Shown here piece after piece: positions 21,251 through 28,461 of a stretch of DNA of 47,550 nt (position 1 is the stretch's first letter; every line of letters begins with the position of its first letter). The notes beneath the pieces are model-generated. The model was not told the DNA's origin, ran no database searches, and saw nothing but the letters and a program-made list of their open reading frames with translations. The stretch is from a virus. A program made the translations under genes and the position numbers. The stretch is taken from positions 1-47,550 of the IMG/VR virus record IMGVR_UViG_3300021495_000009; one strand, written 5' to 3'.

Positions 21251-21435
21251 AAAACATAACAATAGCAAGCCTTCTAGCATAGGCTTTGAAATATAGAACT
21301 GGCAAGGCTTACAAGACCGCCTCTCAAACATAGCAATATCAAGCACTTCAAAGGCACTCATGAAAGCCTACAATAGCAAGCGTTCTAGCTATGCCTCTGA
21401 AACGCAATAATGACAAAGGTTTTAGAAGGTAATCG
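21251..21435. repeat. 37-bp degenerate tandem repeat array B (5 units)
   Basis: CAAG cores at 21266, 21303, 21340, 21377 and 21414 are exactly 37 bases apart. Unit consensus about GAAACATAGCAATAG then CAAGGCTTCTAGAG, the same family as array A. The last unit overlaps the start of the plus-strand methyltransferase remnant region. Confidence 0.8.
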
Positions 21436-21541
21436 TAAGTGCCCAATTTACCGAAAGATTCGGAATGAAGGGCAAAAGGGCTTAAAGCTGGTCTCCCTCA
21501 AAATTTTTTTTAAATTTTTTTTATGTTATAATGTAGGTGCT

Positions 21542-21842
21542 ATGTGGAAGGATAAGTTTCCGGAGGAAGGAATTTACTATCAGACGGGTAATGGAATTTT
21601 GTATTGTGGTGATTGTTTAGAAGTAATGAAGGGATTTCCTGCCGTTGGGACTGGTAAAAGAACTTATTTATTTTTATTCAGATGAAGATGATTTAGTATT
21701 AGACCCCTTTCTTGGTTCAGGAACAACTGCTGTGGCATGTGAAAGACTAAATCGTAGATGGATAGGGATAGAGATAAGCGAGGAATATTGTAAGATAGCC
21801 AAGGAAAGGATATTGAAGGAGAGTAGTAGATTGCCATTGTAG
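21542..21842 (+). pseudogene. DNA methyltransferase remnant with internal deletion
   Basis: The 5' piece (from ATG 21542) gives [16 protein letters not shown], the usual start of N4/N6 methyltransferases just before the DPPY strand. The 3' piece, in another frame from about 21645, gives [20 protein letters not shown], the SAM-binding motif, then [13 protein letters not shown]. The catalytic DPPY block and roughly 100-150 residues are missing. A TATAAT box lies at 21527-21532. It is a relic on the strand opposite its neighbours, probably from horizontal transfer. Confidence 0.8.
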
Positions 21843-21846
21843 CTAT

Positions 21847-22188
21847 TTAGTTTTCCTTTCTAAAATCCTTCATAATACTTATTACATCACCAAGATGGAA
21901 TGTAATTAAATCGCCAGGGGATAGGTTGGTGATATAGACGGGTTTACTATTTAGTTCACCATATACATAAGTTTCAACTATTTTAATGACTTTAACCCAC
22001 ATTTCTTCTTTTTCAATGACTTCATCAGAAGCAAAGATAAGTTTTACCAAATCACCTGGTTCAATATTAAGTAATTCTTCTCTAGTTGGAAGTTCAAAAG
22101 TTTCTAAGATAGGTGGTCTGCAAATGTAATATCCGTGGTATGGTGGTGATGCTGAGGTTGTTGCGGATTTGAATTCGTATTTATTCAT
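21847..22188 (-). CDS. DUF2314-like protein (113 aa)
   Basis: EPGDLVKLIFAS...EEMWVKVIKIVETYVYGELNSKPVYITNLSPGDLITF fits the pattern of small DUF2314-type beta proteins ('GDxVKVxF...MWVxV...GxLxNxP...GDxVxF'). Function is unknown. ATG 22188 follows AAGGAGTTGCAA. It overlaps the upstream gene by 8 bases. Confidence 0.55.
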   Translation of the reverse strand: MNKYEFKSATTSASPPYHGYYICRPPILETFELPTREELLNIEPGDLVKLIFASDEVIEKEEMWVKVIKIVETYVYGELNSKPVYITNLSPGDLITFHLGDVISIMKDFRKEN

Positions 22189-22486
22189 TTGCAACTCCTT
22201 GTTCCGTATTCTCCAATTCTTTTAATCTGTCCTTGCAAAACTCAATCATTTCTTTGTATTTATCGGCTATGTCTTTCTCTGTTTCTTTTATAGCTTTTTC
22301 TATGTAACTCTTTATTGCTAAATCAACCAATGCTCCTATGTCTCCTTCCACTTTTGCAATCTCAATAAATTTCTTTTCGGGATGTCTTTCCGTTTGCAAA
22401 TAAACTTCCATAGTTCCTACTTCAATTATTCTCAGCGTTTCCCCTTCAATCGCAATCCAAATTCTTGGCACTACTGGTATTAACAT
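22181..22486 (-). CDS. Hypothetical early protein (101 aa), paralogue of the next gene
   Basis: The start, RIWIAIEGETLRIIEVG, is beta; the middle, VEGDIGALVDLAIKSYIEKA, recurs in the broken gene at 22502-22725 as VQGDVGDLVELALKTYLN. The C-terminal half is a long helix. No function recognised. RBS AAGGAGAA precedes the ATG. Confidence 0.65.
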   Translation of the reverse strand: MLIPVVPRIWIAIEGETLRIIEVGTMEVYLQTERHPEKKFIEIAKVEGDIGALVDLAIKSYIEKAIKETEKDIADKYKEMIEFCKDRLKELENTEQGVANE

Positions 22487-22501
22487 TATTAATTCTCCTT
22501 A

Positions 22502-22725
22502 TTAAATTCCTGCTTCCTTACAAATTCTAGCATTTATAGCTTCATAATTTAAGTATGTTTTCAAGGCAAGTTCCACCAAATCGCCTACATCTCCTTGCAC
22601 TGTATATATTGTATAAAATTTCCATCGGGGAAGGATTTTTGTAATCTCTCTAAATTTCGCCAATCCTTTTCTATTATCAAATCAGTTTTTCTTTCACCCA
22701 CTATTGCCAAAATAATAGTTTTCAT
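22502..22725 (-). pseudogene. Frameshifted paralogue of the 22181-22486 gene
   Basis: ATG 22725 has AACAAGGAGGC upstream. The first frame (MKTIILAIVGERKTDLI...SFPDGNF) ends at 22585. The -1 frame, readable from about 22620, continues FYTIYTVQGDVGDLVELALKTYL and ends at 22502, aligning with the intact neighbour. The shift lies near AAATTTT. One missing base would restore a single protein of about 73 residues. Confidence 0.65.
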
Positions 22726-22744
22726 ACTTCTGCCTCCTTGTTAA

Positions 22745-22960
22745 TTATTCTAAAACTAAAACTTTTACTGGTTTACCCTTATAAATATCATCAAAGTATC
22801 TTCTTACTGTAAAAATGTCATATTCTAGTCTTACCTTCCAGTTAAATTTCAATGAGGCATTTTCATTTATTTCCATAATATATCCCACCAATTTAGCCAA
22901 GATATCTATCTTAGTTGGTTTTGAGCTATACAAAGAAATTTCAATATTTCTTTCTGCCAT
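22745..22960 (-). CDS. Small hypothetical protein (71 aa)
   Basis: ATG 22960 follows GGGAGGTTGTATA and overlaps the upstream stop (TAATG). Product: NIEISLYSSKPTKIDIL..., then LEYDIFTVRRYFDDIYKGKPVKVLVLE. No family recognised. Confidence 0.6.
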   Translation of the reverse strand: MAERNIEISLYSSKPTKIDILAKLVGYIMEINENASLKFNWKVRLEYDIFTVRRYFDDIYKGKPVKVLVLE

Positions 22961-23276
22961 TATACAACCTCCCATTCTTTCAATTCGTCTAGTGCTAATT
23001 GTAATTCATAAATTAATTTAGGTCTTAGTGTTTCAATTAGTTGGTATGTAGATAATGGAGCAGTGTATAAATGATAATATAATTCAGTTGAGGAAAGTAA
23101 TAGATTATCTTCTTTAATGGTTGAAATACCTCTTAAGTGGCAAGAAATATCATAAGGCACTCTCCATGCGAATATTTTAAATGCAATATATTTAATTTTG
23201 TTAAACCAAATACTGTCTTCTATAAGATAGATGAATGTTTTATTTAATTTTATAGTTAAAGAATATTTTGAACGGT
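22960..23276 (-). pseudogene. C-terminal part of a frameshifted gene
   Basis: The visible start at GTG 23160 has no RBS. The same frame is open upstream to about 23276 without a start (KYSLTIKLNKTFIYLIEDSI, then KIFAWRVPYDISCHLRG). It continues the 23256-23468 gene in the -1 frame through an AAAA run at about 23275. The joined protein would be about 168 residues. The C-terminal helix is LRPKLIYELQLALDELKEW. Confidence 0.6.
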
Positions 23277-23468
23277 TTTCTTGAGCAAACCCAAGATATG
23301 TTCACAAGTAAATTCTACACCTTCGGTCAAAGGGTATTGATATGGTTTTAGATATATTCCGTATTTATGATATGAAAATATATGAGGACGGTGCTTGTAT
23401 TGAAATAGAAATTGTGTTGCTTCTTTTATTTTATCATTTTCAATGTGTAATTTATTGTAATTTTTCAT
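23256..23468 (-). CDS. N-terminal part of a frameshifted gene (70 aa visible)
   Basis: Starts at ATG 23468 overlapping the upstream gene by 17 bases. The product (NKLHIENDKIKEATQFLFQY...YLKPYQYPLTEGVEF) ends abruptly at VQNIL. The -1 frame continues into the 22960-23276 piece. It is probably one gene broken by one base, or expressed by slippage. Function unknown. Confidence 0.55.
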   Translation of the reverse strand: MKNYNKLHIENDKIKEATQFLFQYKHRPHIFSYHKYGIYLKPYQYPLTEGVEFTCEHILGLLKKTVQNIL

Positions 23469-23958
23469 TCTTAATTTTCTTGGCTTCTTTGCAAATATAA
23501 TCTAACATTTTAGATAATAAGTCTTTTTCTTCAAGATATTGTTGAGCTAGCTGTATAAGTTCTTTAAAAGCTTGAATATCGCACTCACGAGCGATAACAG
23601 GAAGTTTTATTCTTTGTTTGCAGTGAGGACAGGTAATTTGGGCTAGGTCTGGTTGTCTTAATGTATCCAAAGCTTTCTCAAGTTTATCCCAGTTAAATAA
23701 AGAAATTTTCTTTTCTATATACATCATTTTATTGCTCCTTTTATGCTCATCTAGAATTTGGTATAAGTTTGCAATAAAGTTTCTAATTATCTTATCTTCT
23801 TCATGTTTCAACTCATCTAATAAATTACCCATATACAATCGGATTTTCGCATCAATACTTTCTTGAAATATTTTATTTCTTTCAAGTTCATATCTTACCG
23901 TATTGAGATTATAAAGAAATTGAGTTATTTTTTCTACTATTTTATCTTTCAGCCTCAT
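23452..23958 (-). CDS. Coiled-coil protein with zinc knuckle (168 aa)
   Basis: Mostly helical. QITCPHCKQRIKLPVIA near residues 107-123 contains one C-x2-C knuckle with no second pair in this chain. The C-terminal part is a helix (FKELIQLAQQYLEEKDLLSK). It overlaps the upstream gene by 17 bases. No family recognised. Confidence 0.65.
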   Translation of the reverse strand: MRLKDKIVEKITQFLYNLNTVRYELERNKIFQESIDAKIRLYMGNLLDELKHEEDKIIRNFIANLYQILDEHKRSNKMMYIEKKISLFNWDKLEKALDTLRQPDLAQITCPHCKQRIKLPVIARECDIQAFKELIQLAQQYLEEKDLLSKMLDYICKEAKKIKNEKLQ

Positions 23959-24352
23959 TTAATCCTCTCAAGAGTCTTCTCCAAATGTATGGAGGTATTT
24001 CACTAAACATTTTTAAATAAATGAGCTGCTTATTTTCCAGAATTACTAAATGTTTGCAATCTCCAATACAGATATGTTTCAAAGGTTTACCTGCAATATT
24101 TATCCAAACAGACCCTTTATTTTCAATTTCTCTGCCTACAAGCTCAATAACGCATTGCTTTAAATATTCCTTAACTCTCATCATTTCATTTTTTTTGGCA
24201 TTTAAAGACTGTGAAATCCAAAATTCAGAGTCATATCTTCTTATTATCCACAGCTTAAATAATATTTTGAAGATTTTTTCACCCTTCAAATTATCAATCT
24301 TTTCAATAAACATTCCATTATCTAAATGCTTTGGAATAAAAGAATTATTCAT
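23942..24352 (-). CDS. Hypothetical early protein (136 aa)
   Basis: Helical N-terminus (FKILFKLWIIRRYDSEF), a strand region with KHICIGDCKHLVILENKQLIYL, and a basic end. RBS AAAGGAGGAAATAC precedes ATG 24352. No family recognised. A pair of Cys may be structural. Confidence 0.65.
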   Translation of the reverse strand: MNNSFIPKHLDNGMFIEKIDNLKGEKIFKILFKLWIIRRYDSEFWISQSLNAKKNEMMRVKEYLKQCVIELVGREIENKGSVWINIAGKPLKHICIGDCKHLVILENKQLIYLKMFSEIPPYIWRRLLRGLNEAER

Positions 24353-24379
24353 TTTTAGTATTTCCTCCTTTACATAATG

Positions 24380-24583
24380 TTAAATTCCCCATCGTTGAAT
24401 ATCTGGTCCTACTCTTACATTCACATTTGGGTTGGGATGCAGGTATGAAGGATTATCACTTCTCAAGCGGAAGATTGCTTCTGCTTCTCTTCTAGCTTCT
24501 TTATAAGCTTCTTTAATATCTTCTGCATCCACATAAAACTTAACTATATCTCCATATCCTGTTGCTGTAACATTGTAAGTCAT
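24380..24583 (-). CDS. Small hypothetical protein (67 aa)
   Basis: MTYNVTATGYGDIVKFYVDAEDIKEAYKEARREAEAI is a strand-strand-helix pattern common in small phage proteins. RBS AAAGGAGATAAAC precedes ATG. It lies inside the 3' part of the upstream frame, which may itself be overextended. Confidence 0.65.
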   Translation of the reverse strand: MTYNVTATGYGDIVKFYVDAEDIKEAYKEARREAEAIFRLRSDNPSYLHPNPNVNVRVGPDIQRWGI

Positions 24584-24929
24584 TGTTTATCTCCTTTCGT
24601 TTTGAGTTATCATCATCTTCCCTGTTAGATATTTTTTTATACTGTCTAATCCAATATTTATTATTCTTCTTACCATTGATTTCAAAGCCAATATCAATGC
24701 ACTTACCATTAGGTGAACAAACATATACTTTATAACTATTTGGCGGAGCTGGGATAGTTCCTATGATTTGAGGATTGTTTTCAAAGAAAACCCAATCTAT
24801 CATACTGAAACCGTTTTCACTAAAGGTTAATGGAGAACAAATAATTTGTCTTTCTTTGGCATTCTTGAAAACTACAAAGCCAATTATTGCATTTCTTTCA
24901 ACTGTAAAGTCAGAAAGGTTTATATTCAT
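24540..24929 (-). CDS. Hypothetical early protein (129 aa, C-terminus uncertain)
   Basis: The first 100 residues look like a beta-rich domain (VERNAIIGFVVFKN, IICSPLTFSENGFSM, SYKVYVCSPNGKC). The last 28 residues overlap the next gene out of frame and look random. A -1 shift in the A7 run around 24633 would end it naturally at IRQYKKNI. RBS AAGGGAGT precedes the ATG. Confidence 0.6.
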   Translation of the reverse strand: MNINLSDFTVERNAIIGFVVFKNAKERQIICSPLTFSENGFSMIDWVFFENNPQIIGTIPAPPNSYKVYVCSPNGKCIDIGFEINGKKNNKYWIRQYKKISNREDDDNSKRKEINNDLQCYSNRIWRYS

Positions 24930-24931
24930 TC

Positions 24932-25210
24932 TTACTCCCTTATTTTAATTAAATCTTTGCAAATTTCTTCTTTTGCTTCATATCTAAATAACAGTTCTTC
25001 AAATAAATCCCGAATGTATCTATAAATACCCTGTTGTTCATAGTCATTTGATTCTTGAAGTGCTAACCTTTCATAATCTTCTTTAATTTGTTTAACCAAG
25101 CCAAGGCGAATATCCACAATTAAACGGTCTTGGGAATATCCAGAGTTCATAATATCATGTTGCTCAATGCAAATTAACTTGATTGCTTTAATATCACAGT
25201 CTTTATTCAT
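24932..25210 (-). CDS. Hypothetical early protein (92 aa)
   Basis: Helical product (RLIVDIRLGLVKQIKEDYERL, RYIRDLFEELLFRYEAKEEI). The ATG overlaps the upstream stop by 8 bases; RBS is a GGGGGG run. No family recognised. Confidence 0.6.
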   Translation of the reverse strand: MNKDCDIKAIKLICIEQHDIMNSGYSQDRLIVDIRLGLVKQIKEDYERLALQESNDYEQQGIYRYIRDLFEELLFRYEAKEEICKDLIKIRE

Positions 25211-25574
25211 TTGGTTGTCCCCCCTTTTTTTTATTATAAAAATAAATTAAATCATGCATTTTCTCTAATTGTTCTCCATCTATAACCATTAAAAGCTTAT
25301 ATCCAATTATATTTGCTAATTTGCATTTTAATGGCTTATTTGCAAGCGTTGCTTCCTGAATTCCATTTATTTCAATGTCTTGAGTTATCAACTCCATAAG
25401 CCGACATTTTATCATATGTTTTAATTCACTTTCTATTTCTTTTTTATGAAGAAAATAATATGTTTTATCAAATACTCTTTGTTCTTTAAGTGAAATTTTC
25501 ATCTCAACGATAATATTTGAATTATCATCCAATTCAACTTTCAAATCCAAATAATCATCTATTTGCTCACTCAT
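25203..25574 (-). CDS. Conserved early protein, paralogue of the 536-910 gene
   Basis: Starts MSEQIDDYLDLKVEL. It matches the 536-910 gene at the start (IDDYLDL), in the middle (MELITQDIEINGI against MKLIAQEIEENGL) and near the end (GYKLLMVIDGEQLE against GKRLMVLDEKQLE). The conserved pattern is KL/RLMV(L/I)D. The two RBS regions also match. Function unknown; the two copies lie at the two ends of the early region. Confidence 0.75.
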   Translation of the reverse strand: MSEQIDDYLDLKVELDDNSNIIVEMKISLKEQRVFDKTYYFLHKKEIESELKHMIKCRLMELITQDIEINGIQEATLANKPLKCKLANIIGYKLLMVIDGEQLEKMHDLIYFYNKKKGGQPNE

Positions 25575-25584
25575 AAGTTTTCCT

Positions 25585-26046
25585 TTATTGTAAAGACTTA
25601 TTTGCCTGAATTATTCTTTCAATAACTGCTAATCTTTGAGTTAAAGCTACATTAGCATTACTTAATTTTTCCAATAAATCATAGACCCTTGAGAAATTTT
25701 TATATAAATCCATTACTTGTTTATTATAGACAGGAGTCTTGCTACTTTCTGAGAAGCCAGTAAGGAATGATTTAAACTGCTCATTAGTTATTTGGTTTAT
25801 TCTTAATATTAATTCAATTGCTTCCTGTCTGGTAAATCCCTGCTTTGTTAAATGTTTAAGCATCGTTCCATATAATTTAGCTTTTTTCTCAGATAAATTT
25901 ATCAATCCATCTAAGGCTGAATCTATAACATTGTAAATAACATTCTTTATTAACTGCCAGAACTCATCTATTAAAGCTTTCATTTCTGGGTCATTTTTCA
26001 AACCTGTTAATACTTCCTTGATATCCTTTAAGTCATTAGATTGCAT
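25585..26046 (-). CDS. Helical hypothetical protein (153 aa)
   Basis: ATG 26046 follows GGGAGGATTATA. The product is almost all helix with TMLKHLTKQGFTRQEAIELIL, a pattern met in host surface-protein or coiled-coil phage proteins. The C-terminal NANVALTQRLAVIERIIQ is coiled-coil-like. No family recognised. Confidence 0.65.
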   Translation of the reverse strand: MQSNDLKDIKEVLTGLKNDPEMKALIDEFWQLIKNVIYNVIDSALDGLINLSEKKAKLYGTMLKHLTKQGFTRQEAIELILRINQITNEQFKSFLTGFSESSKTPVYNKQVMDLYKNFSRVYDLLEKLSNANVALTQRLAVIERIIQANKSLQ

Positions 26047-26353
26047 TATAATCCTCCCGTATATCAATAATTTTATAATGCTTGTTTCCTTGTTTATCTT
26101 CAGTCATTTCAAATTCAAAGATGTAATGAGGAATTCTAAACATTATTTCTATTATATCACAACATCTAAATTTTGGGTGATAAGCTGTATATTCAATCGT
26201 TTCTTGCCAAGGATTATATTTTGCATCTATAATAATAAATTCAGAAAATAAAGTTCTTAATTGTTTTAAAAATTCCTTGTCTTCTTCACTAATTGCTTTG
26301 CGTAATATTTCTGTTGCTATATGGAATTTCCCAATTCTTAATTTTTGTTCCAT
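26036..26353 (-). CDS. Tandem paralogue 1 (105 aa)
   Basis: ATG 26353 has AGGAGGAAAGAGGAA upstream, so it is the start. Core LRKAISEEDKEFLKQLRTLF is identical to that of the next gene upstream. The 101 bases 26219-26319 are identical to 26619-26719. After the core, the products diverge. No family recognised. The shared part forms an alpha/beta unit ending FIIIDAK. Confidence 0.7.
   Translation of the reverse strand: MEQKLRIGKFHIATEILRKAISEEDKEFLKQLRTLFSEFIIIDAKYNPWQETIEYTAYHPKFRCCDIIEIMFRIPHYIFEFEMTEDKQGNKHYKIIDIREDYNAI
26219..26319. repeat. 101-bp direct repeat, copy 1
   Basis: Identical to 26619-26719, exactly 400 bases away. It lies inside two tandem paralogous genes. Perfect identity next to diverged flanks implies recent duplication or gene conversion. 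Confidence 0.9.
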
Positions 26354-26360
26354 TTCCTCT

Positions 26361-26415
26361 TTCCTCCTTGATTTAATATAACATGAAGGAGCTGACTGAA
26401 TAGTATGACTTCTGT
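26361..26415 (-). promoter_or_regulatory. Repeated upstream region, copy 1
   Basis: Resembles 28006-28057. Shared words on the minus strand: AGTCATAC, TCAGTCAGCTC, TTCATG and ATATT, ending at the SD GGAGG. Each copy lies directly upstream of a gene start. It may be a promoter or operator cassette that was duplicated with the gene. Confidence 0.55.
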
Positions 26416-26447
26416 CTTTAGTTAGTATCATTATCATTTTTATTCAT

Positions 26448-26768
26448 TTATATTTCCTCCCACATATCAATATTAACAATTGTGTAATGCTCATTGTTCT
26501 GTTTATCTATGATTTCTTTAAGTCCAATGATGTAAATAGGTATCTTATTGCCTTCTGGGATGGGTCGGAACTTTGGATGATAAGCTGTATATTCAATCAT
26601 TTCTCGTGCAAAGTTACATTTTGCATCTATAATAATAAATTCAGAAAATAAAGTTCTTAATTGTTTTAAAAATTCCTTGTCTTCTTCACTAATTGCTTTG
26701 CGTAATATTTCTGTTGCTACATGAAACTTACCAATTTTTAAATATTTTGTTTGGTAATGTTTTTTCAT
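26448..26768 (-). CDS. Tandem paralogue 2 (106 aa)
   Basis: Product YLKIGKFHVATEILRKAISE... matches the 26036-26353 gene over residues 9-65. The C-terminal part (NKIPIYIIGLKEIIDKQNNEH) is diverged but keeps the same length and a related DKQ-N-HY-I ending. Function unknown. Part of the duplicated 400-bp unit. Confidence 0.7.
   Translation of the reverse strand: MKKHYQTKYLKIGKFHVATEILRKAISEEDKEFLKQLRTLFSEFIIIDAKCNFAREMIEYTAYHPKFRPIPEGNKIPIYIIGLKEIIDKQNNEHYTIVNIDMWEEI
26619..26719. repeat. 101-bp direct repeat, copy 2
   Basis: Identical partner of 26219-26319, offset by exactly 400 bases. Confidence 0.9.
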
Positions 26769-26784
26769 TCACTATATATGCCTC

Positions 26785-27537
26785 CTATGCTAATTTCTTT
26801 AATAACTTACACCAAATAGTTGGGTCAATTATTAAAGGTTTTCTTTTATCTCGTAAAATGAAACGATTTTTCACGTCTTCTAGAGTGATTACTTTGGAAT
26901 GAAGCTCTTTACTTATTTGGTCTTTATCATTGGATAAAATCCAGCAATCTTTATCTTTTGCTCCTGCTAACATAAGCTGGAAATGTTTTTCTTCCTTTGT
27001 TGATTTATAATATTCACATATTTCCTGCAAAGCTGTAAAATAAGCCTTTAAATATTCACTCTTTCTGTCTATTCTTCTTTGTTCATCCTCTAAAACTTTT
27101 GTTGAGTTCATCCAAATATCTACCATTTTCAGATATTCTCTTGCGACACTTTTCTTTGTTTCTTGAGAATGATGGTTAATCCATGCTCGTTCTAAATTTT
27201 GAATGGCTATTTTTACTGGTAGATTGAAATGTTGCCAACAATCCTGCAAAGCAAGAGCATAATTTTCAAAATCATACCAGCAATCCAAAGCTTGGTTCAT
27301 TGCATTTATCACCATGTGTTCTTTCTGATAATATCCAAATTTATACCAGTGATGTTCATTTTCAATTGAGTCTTTACCTTGCAAAGGAGTGCGAAATACT
27401 GATGTAATAAAATTTGGTGTGCCAAAATATTTATCAAACTTTCTTAATGCTTCACAATAATCCAAGGCGGCATGTTCTACATGCTTGCATTCTTCAAAAA
27501 TTTCTATCCAAGACTTATCTTTGTTCTTTTTCTGCAT
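26785..27537 (-). CDS. Hypothetical early protein (250 aa), paralogue of the next gene
   Basis: ATG 27537 follows GGAGGGAATA. The helical N-terminus KKNKDKSWIEIFEECKH matches KKNKDKTFIEIMEECKK in the next gene, and YLKMVDIWMNSTKVLEDE matches its YKGYVDEWLNSETVINQE. The C-terminal 80 residues (EDVKNRFILRDKRKPLIIDP...) are unique. Function unknown. It overlaps the upstream gene by 23 bases. Confidence 0.7.
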   Translation of the reverse strand: MQKKNKDKSWIEIFEECKHVEHAALDYCEALRKFDKYFGTPNFITSVFRTPLQGKDSIENEHHWYKFGYYQKEHMVINAMNQALDCWYDFENYALALQDCWQHFNLPVKIAIQNLERAWINHHSQETKKSVAREYLKMVDIWMNSTKVLEDEQRRIDRKSEYLKAYFTALQEICEYYKSTKEEKHFQLMLAGAKDKDCWILSNDKDQISKELHSKVITLEDVKNRFILRDKRKPLIIDPTIWCKLLKKLA

Positions 27538-28000
27538 TATTCCCTCCATTTTCTTGATTAATTACTGTTTCGCTATTTAACCATTCATCCACATATCCTT
27601 TATATTTACGAGCTAAGTCCTTAATTTGTTCTTCATTAAGGTCTCCACCATCACGAAATAGAGTGTATAGGATATGTTCAACTTTAGGATTAAAATAATG
27701 CCATATCTTTGCAATATGATTTAGATAATGAAAATACTCATAGATATGTTTTTCATTATTTAGATATTCAAAAACGCCTTCAATATCCTTTGGCCATGAG
27801 ACCAAATACTCTTCTACAATACTTTGTCCTCTTAAAGGATAAGTAAAGACTGTTTTAATCCATCTATGAGTTTCACCTAATGCAACTATTATATCAGGTC
27901 CTCTCAAAGCGGTGATATAATTCCAGAGTGCTTCTCTGCTATGTTTCTTACACTCTTCCATGATTTCTATAAAAGTTTTATCCTTGTTTTTCTTGCCCAT
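27515..28000 (-). CDS. Hypothetical early protein (161 aa), first gene of the left operon
   Basis: Paralogue of the 26785-27537 gene at both ends, but about 90 residues shorter. Helical throughout; IKTVFTYPLRGQSIVEEY corresponds to ITSVFRTPLQGKDSIENE in the larger copy. It is the last minus-strand gene before the divergent intergenic region and probably the first one transcribed leftward. RBS AAGGAGGAAAAG. Confidence 0.7.
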   Translation of the reverse strand: MGKKNKDKTFIEIMEECKKHSREALWNYITALRGPDIIVALGETHRWIKTVFTYPLRGQSIVEEYLVSWPKDIEGVFEYLNNEKHIYEYFHYLNHIAKIWHYFNPKVEHILYTLFRDGGDLNEEQIKDLARKYKGYVDEWLNSETVINQENGGNNAEKEQR

Positions 28001-28201
28001 TTCTTTTCCTCCTTGAATTCAATATGGCATGAAAGAGCTGACTGAGTGGTATGACTTTTATCTTTTGACAGGTCTATCTTGATTAAATCAGGGTGGGGAT
28101 ATGTGCCTTTTTTCTGCACCATTAAGATTAAATTATCATGTTACTTTTTCTTTGTCAAGACCTAACTTGACTTTTCCCTTGATTTGTGTTAACTTTGGTA
28201 T
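28001..28201. promoter_or_regulatory. Divergent early/late intergenic region
   Basis: The switch point between leftward and rightward genes. Leftward: TTGACA (28153-28158, minus) with AT-rich GATAAT 15 bases away or TAATTT at 17; moderate. 28006-28057 is the second copy of the repeated upstream cassette. Rightward: TTGACT at 28167 with no good -10, so the late promoter may need a phage factor. No gene is seen here. Confidence 0.5.
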
Positions 28202-28453
28202 ATGGCAGGAAAGAAAGCTAAAAAAGACAACAAAGTTTCAAGTAAGCCAAAGCCCACAGTTTCTCCTTCTAAGCCTAAACCTCAATCTCAACCTCAGCCT
28301 AGACCGAAGCCTAGACCTGTTAAAACATTGGCTGATGCTTTGAATTATCTTAAAGTTTCAAGGAAAGATGTTGCAAGAGTGCATGAGTTTGAAGACCGCT
28401 TTCTGATTGATTTGAAAGTTGGTGGAAGGCAAGTTGTAGAGAAGACAAAATAA
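28202..28453 (+). CDS. Small Pro/Lys-rich protein in small-terminase position
   Basis: Residues 1-40 are a low-complexity Lys/Pro/Ser/Gln stretch. Residues 40-83 form a compact unit (VKTLADALNYLKVSRKDVARVHEF, then FLIDLKVGGRQVVEK). It lies directly upstream of the large terminase, where small terminase is usually found, but no helix-turn-helix or terS motif is clear. Start ATG 28202 lacks a good RBS. It is probably the first late gene. Confidence 0.6.
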   Translation: MAGKKAKKDNKVSSKPKPTVSPSKPKPQSQPQPRPKPRPVKTLADALNYLKVSRKDVARVHEFEDRFLIDLKVGGRQVVEKTK

Positions 28454-28461
28454 GATAGGGC

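Noticed and set aside
19785-21435. CRISPR array
   Set aside because: Period 37 is in range for a repeat, but every unit is diverged through its whole length and there are no identical repeats with unique spacers. No cas gene is near.
28202-28453. Definite small terminase
   Set aside because: Position fits, but there is no HTH and the N-terminus is low complexity, so only position supports it.
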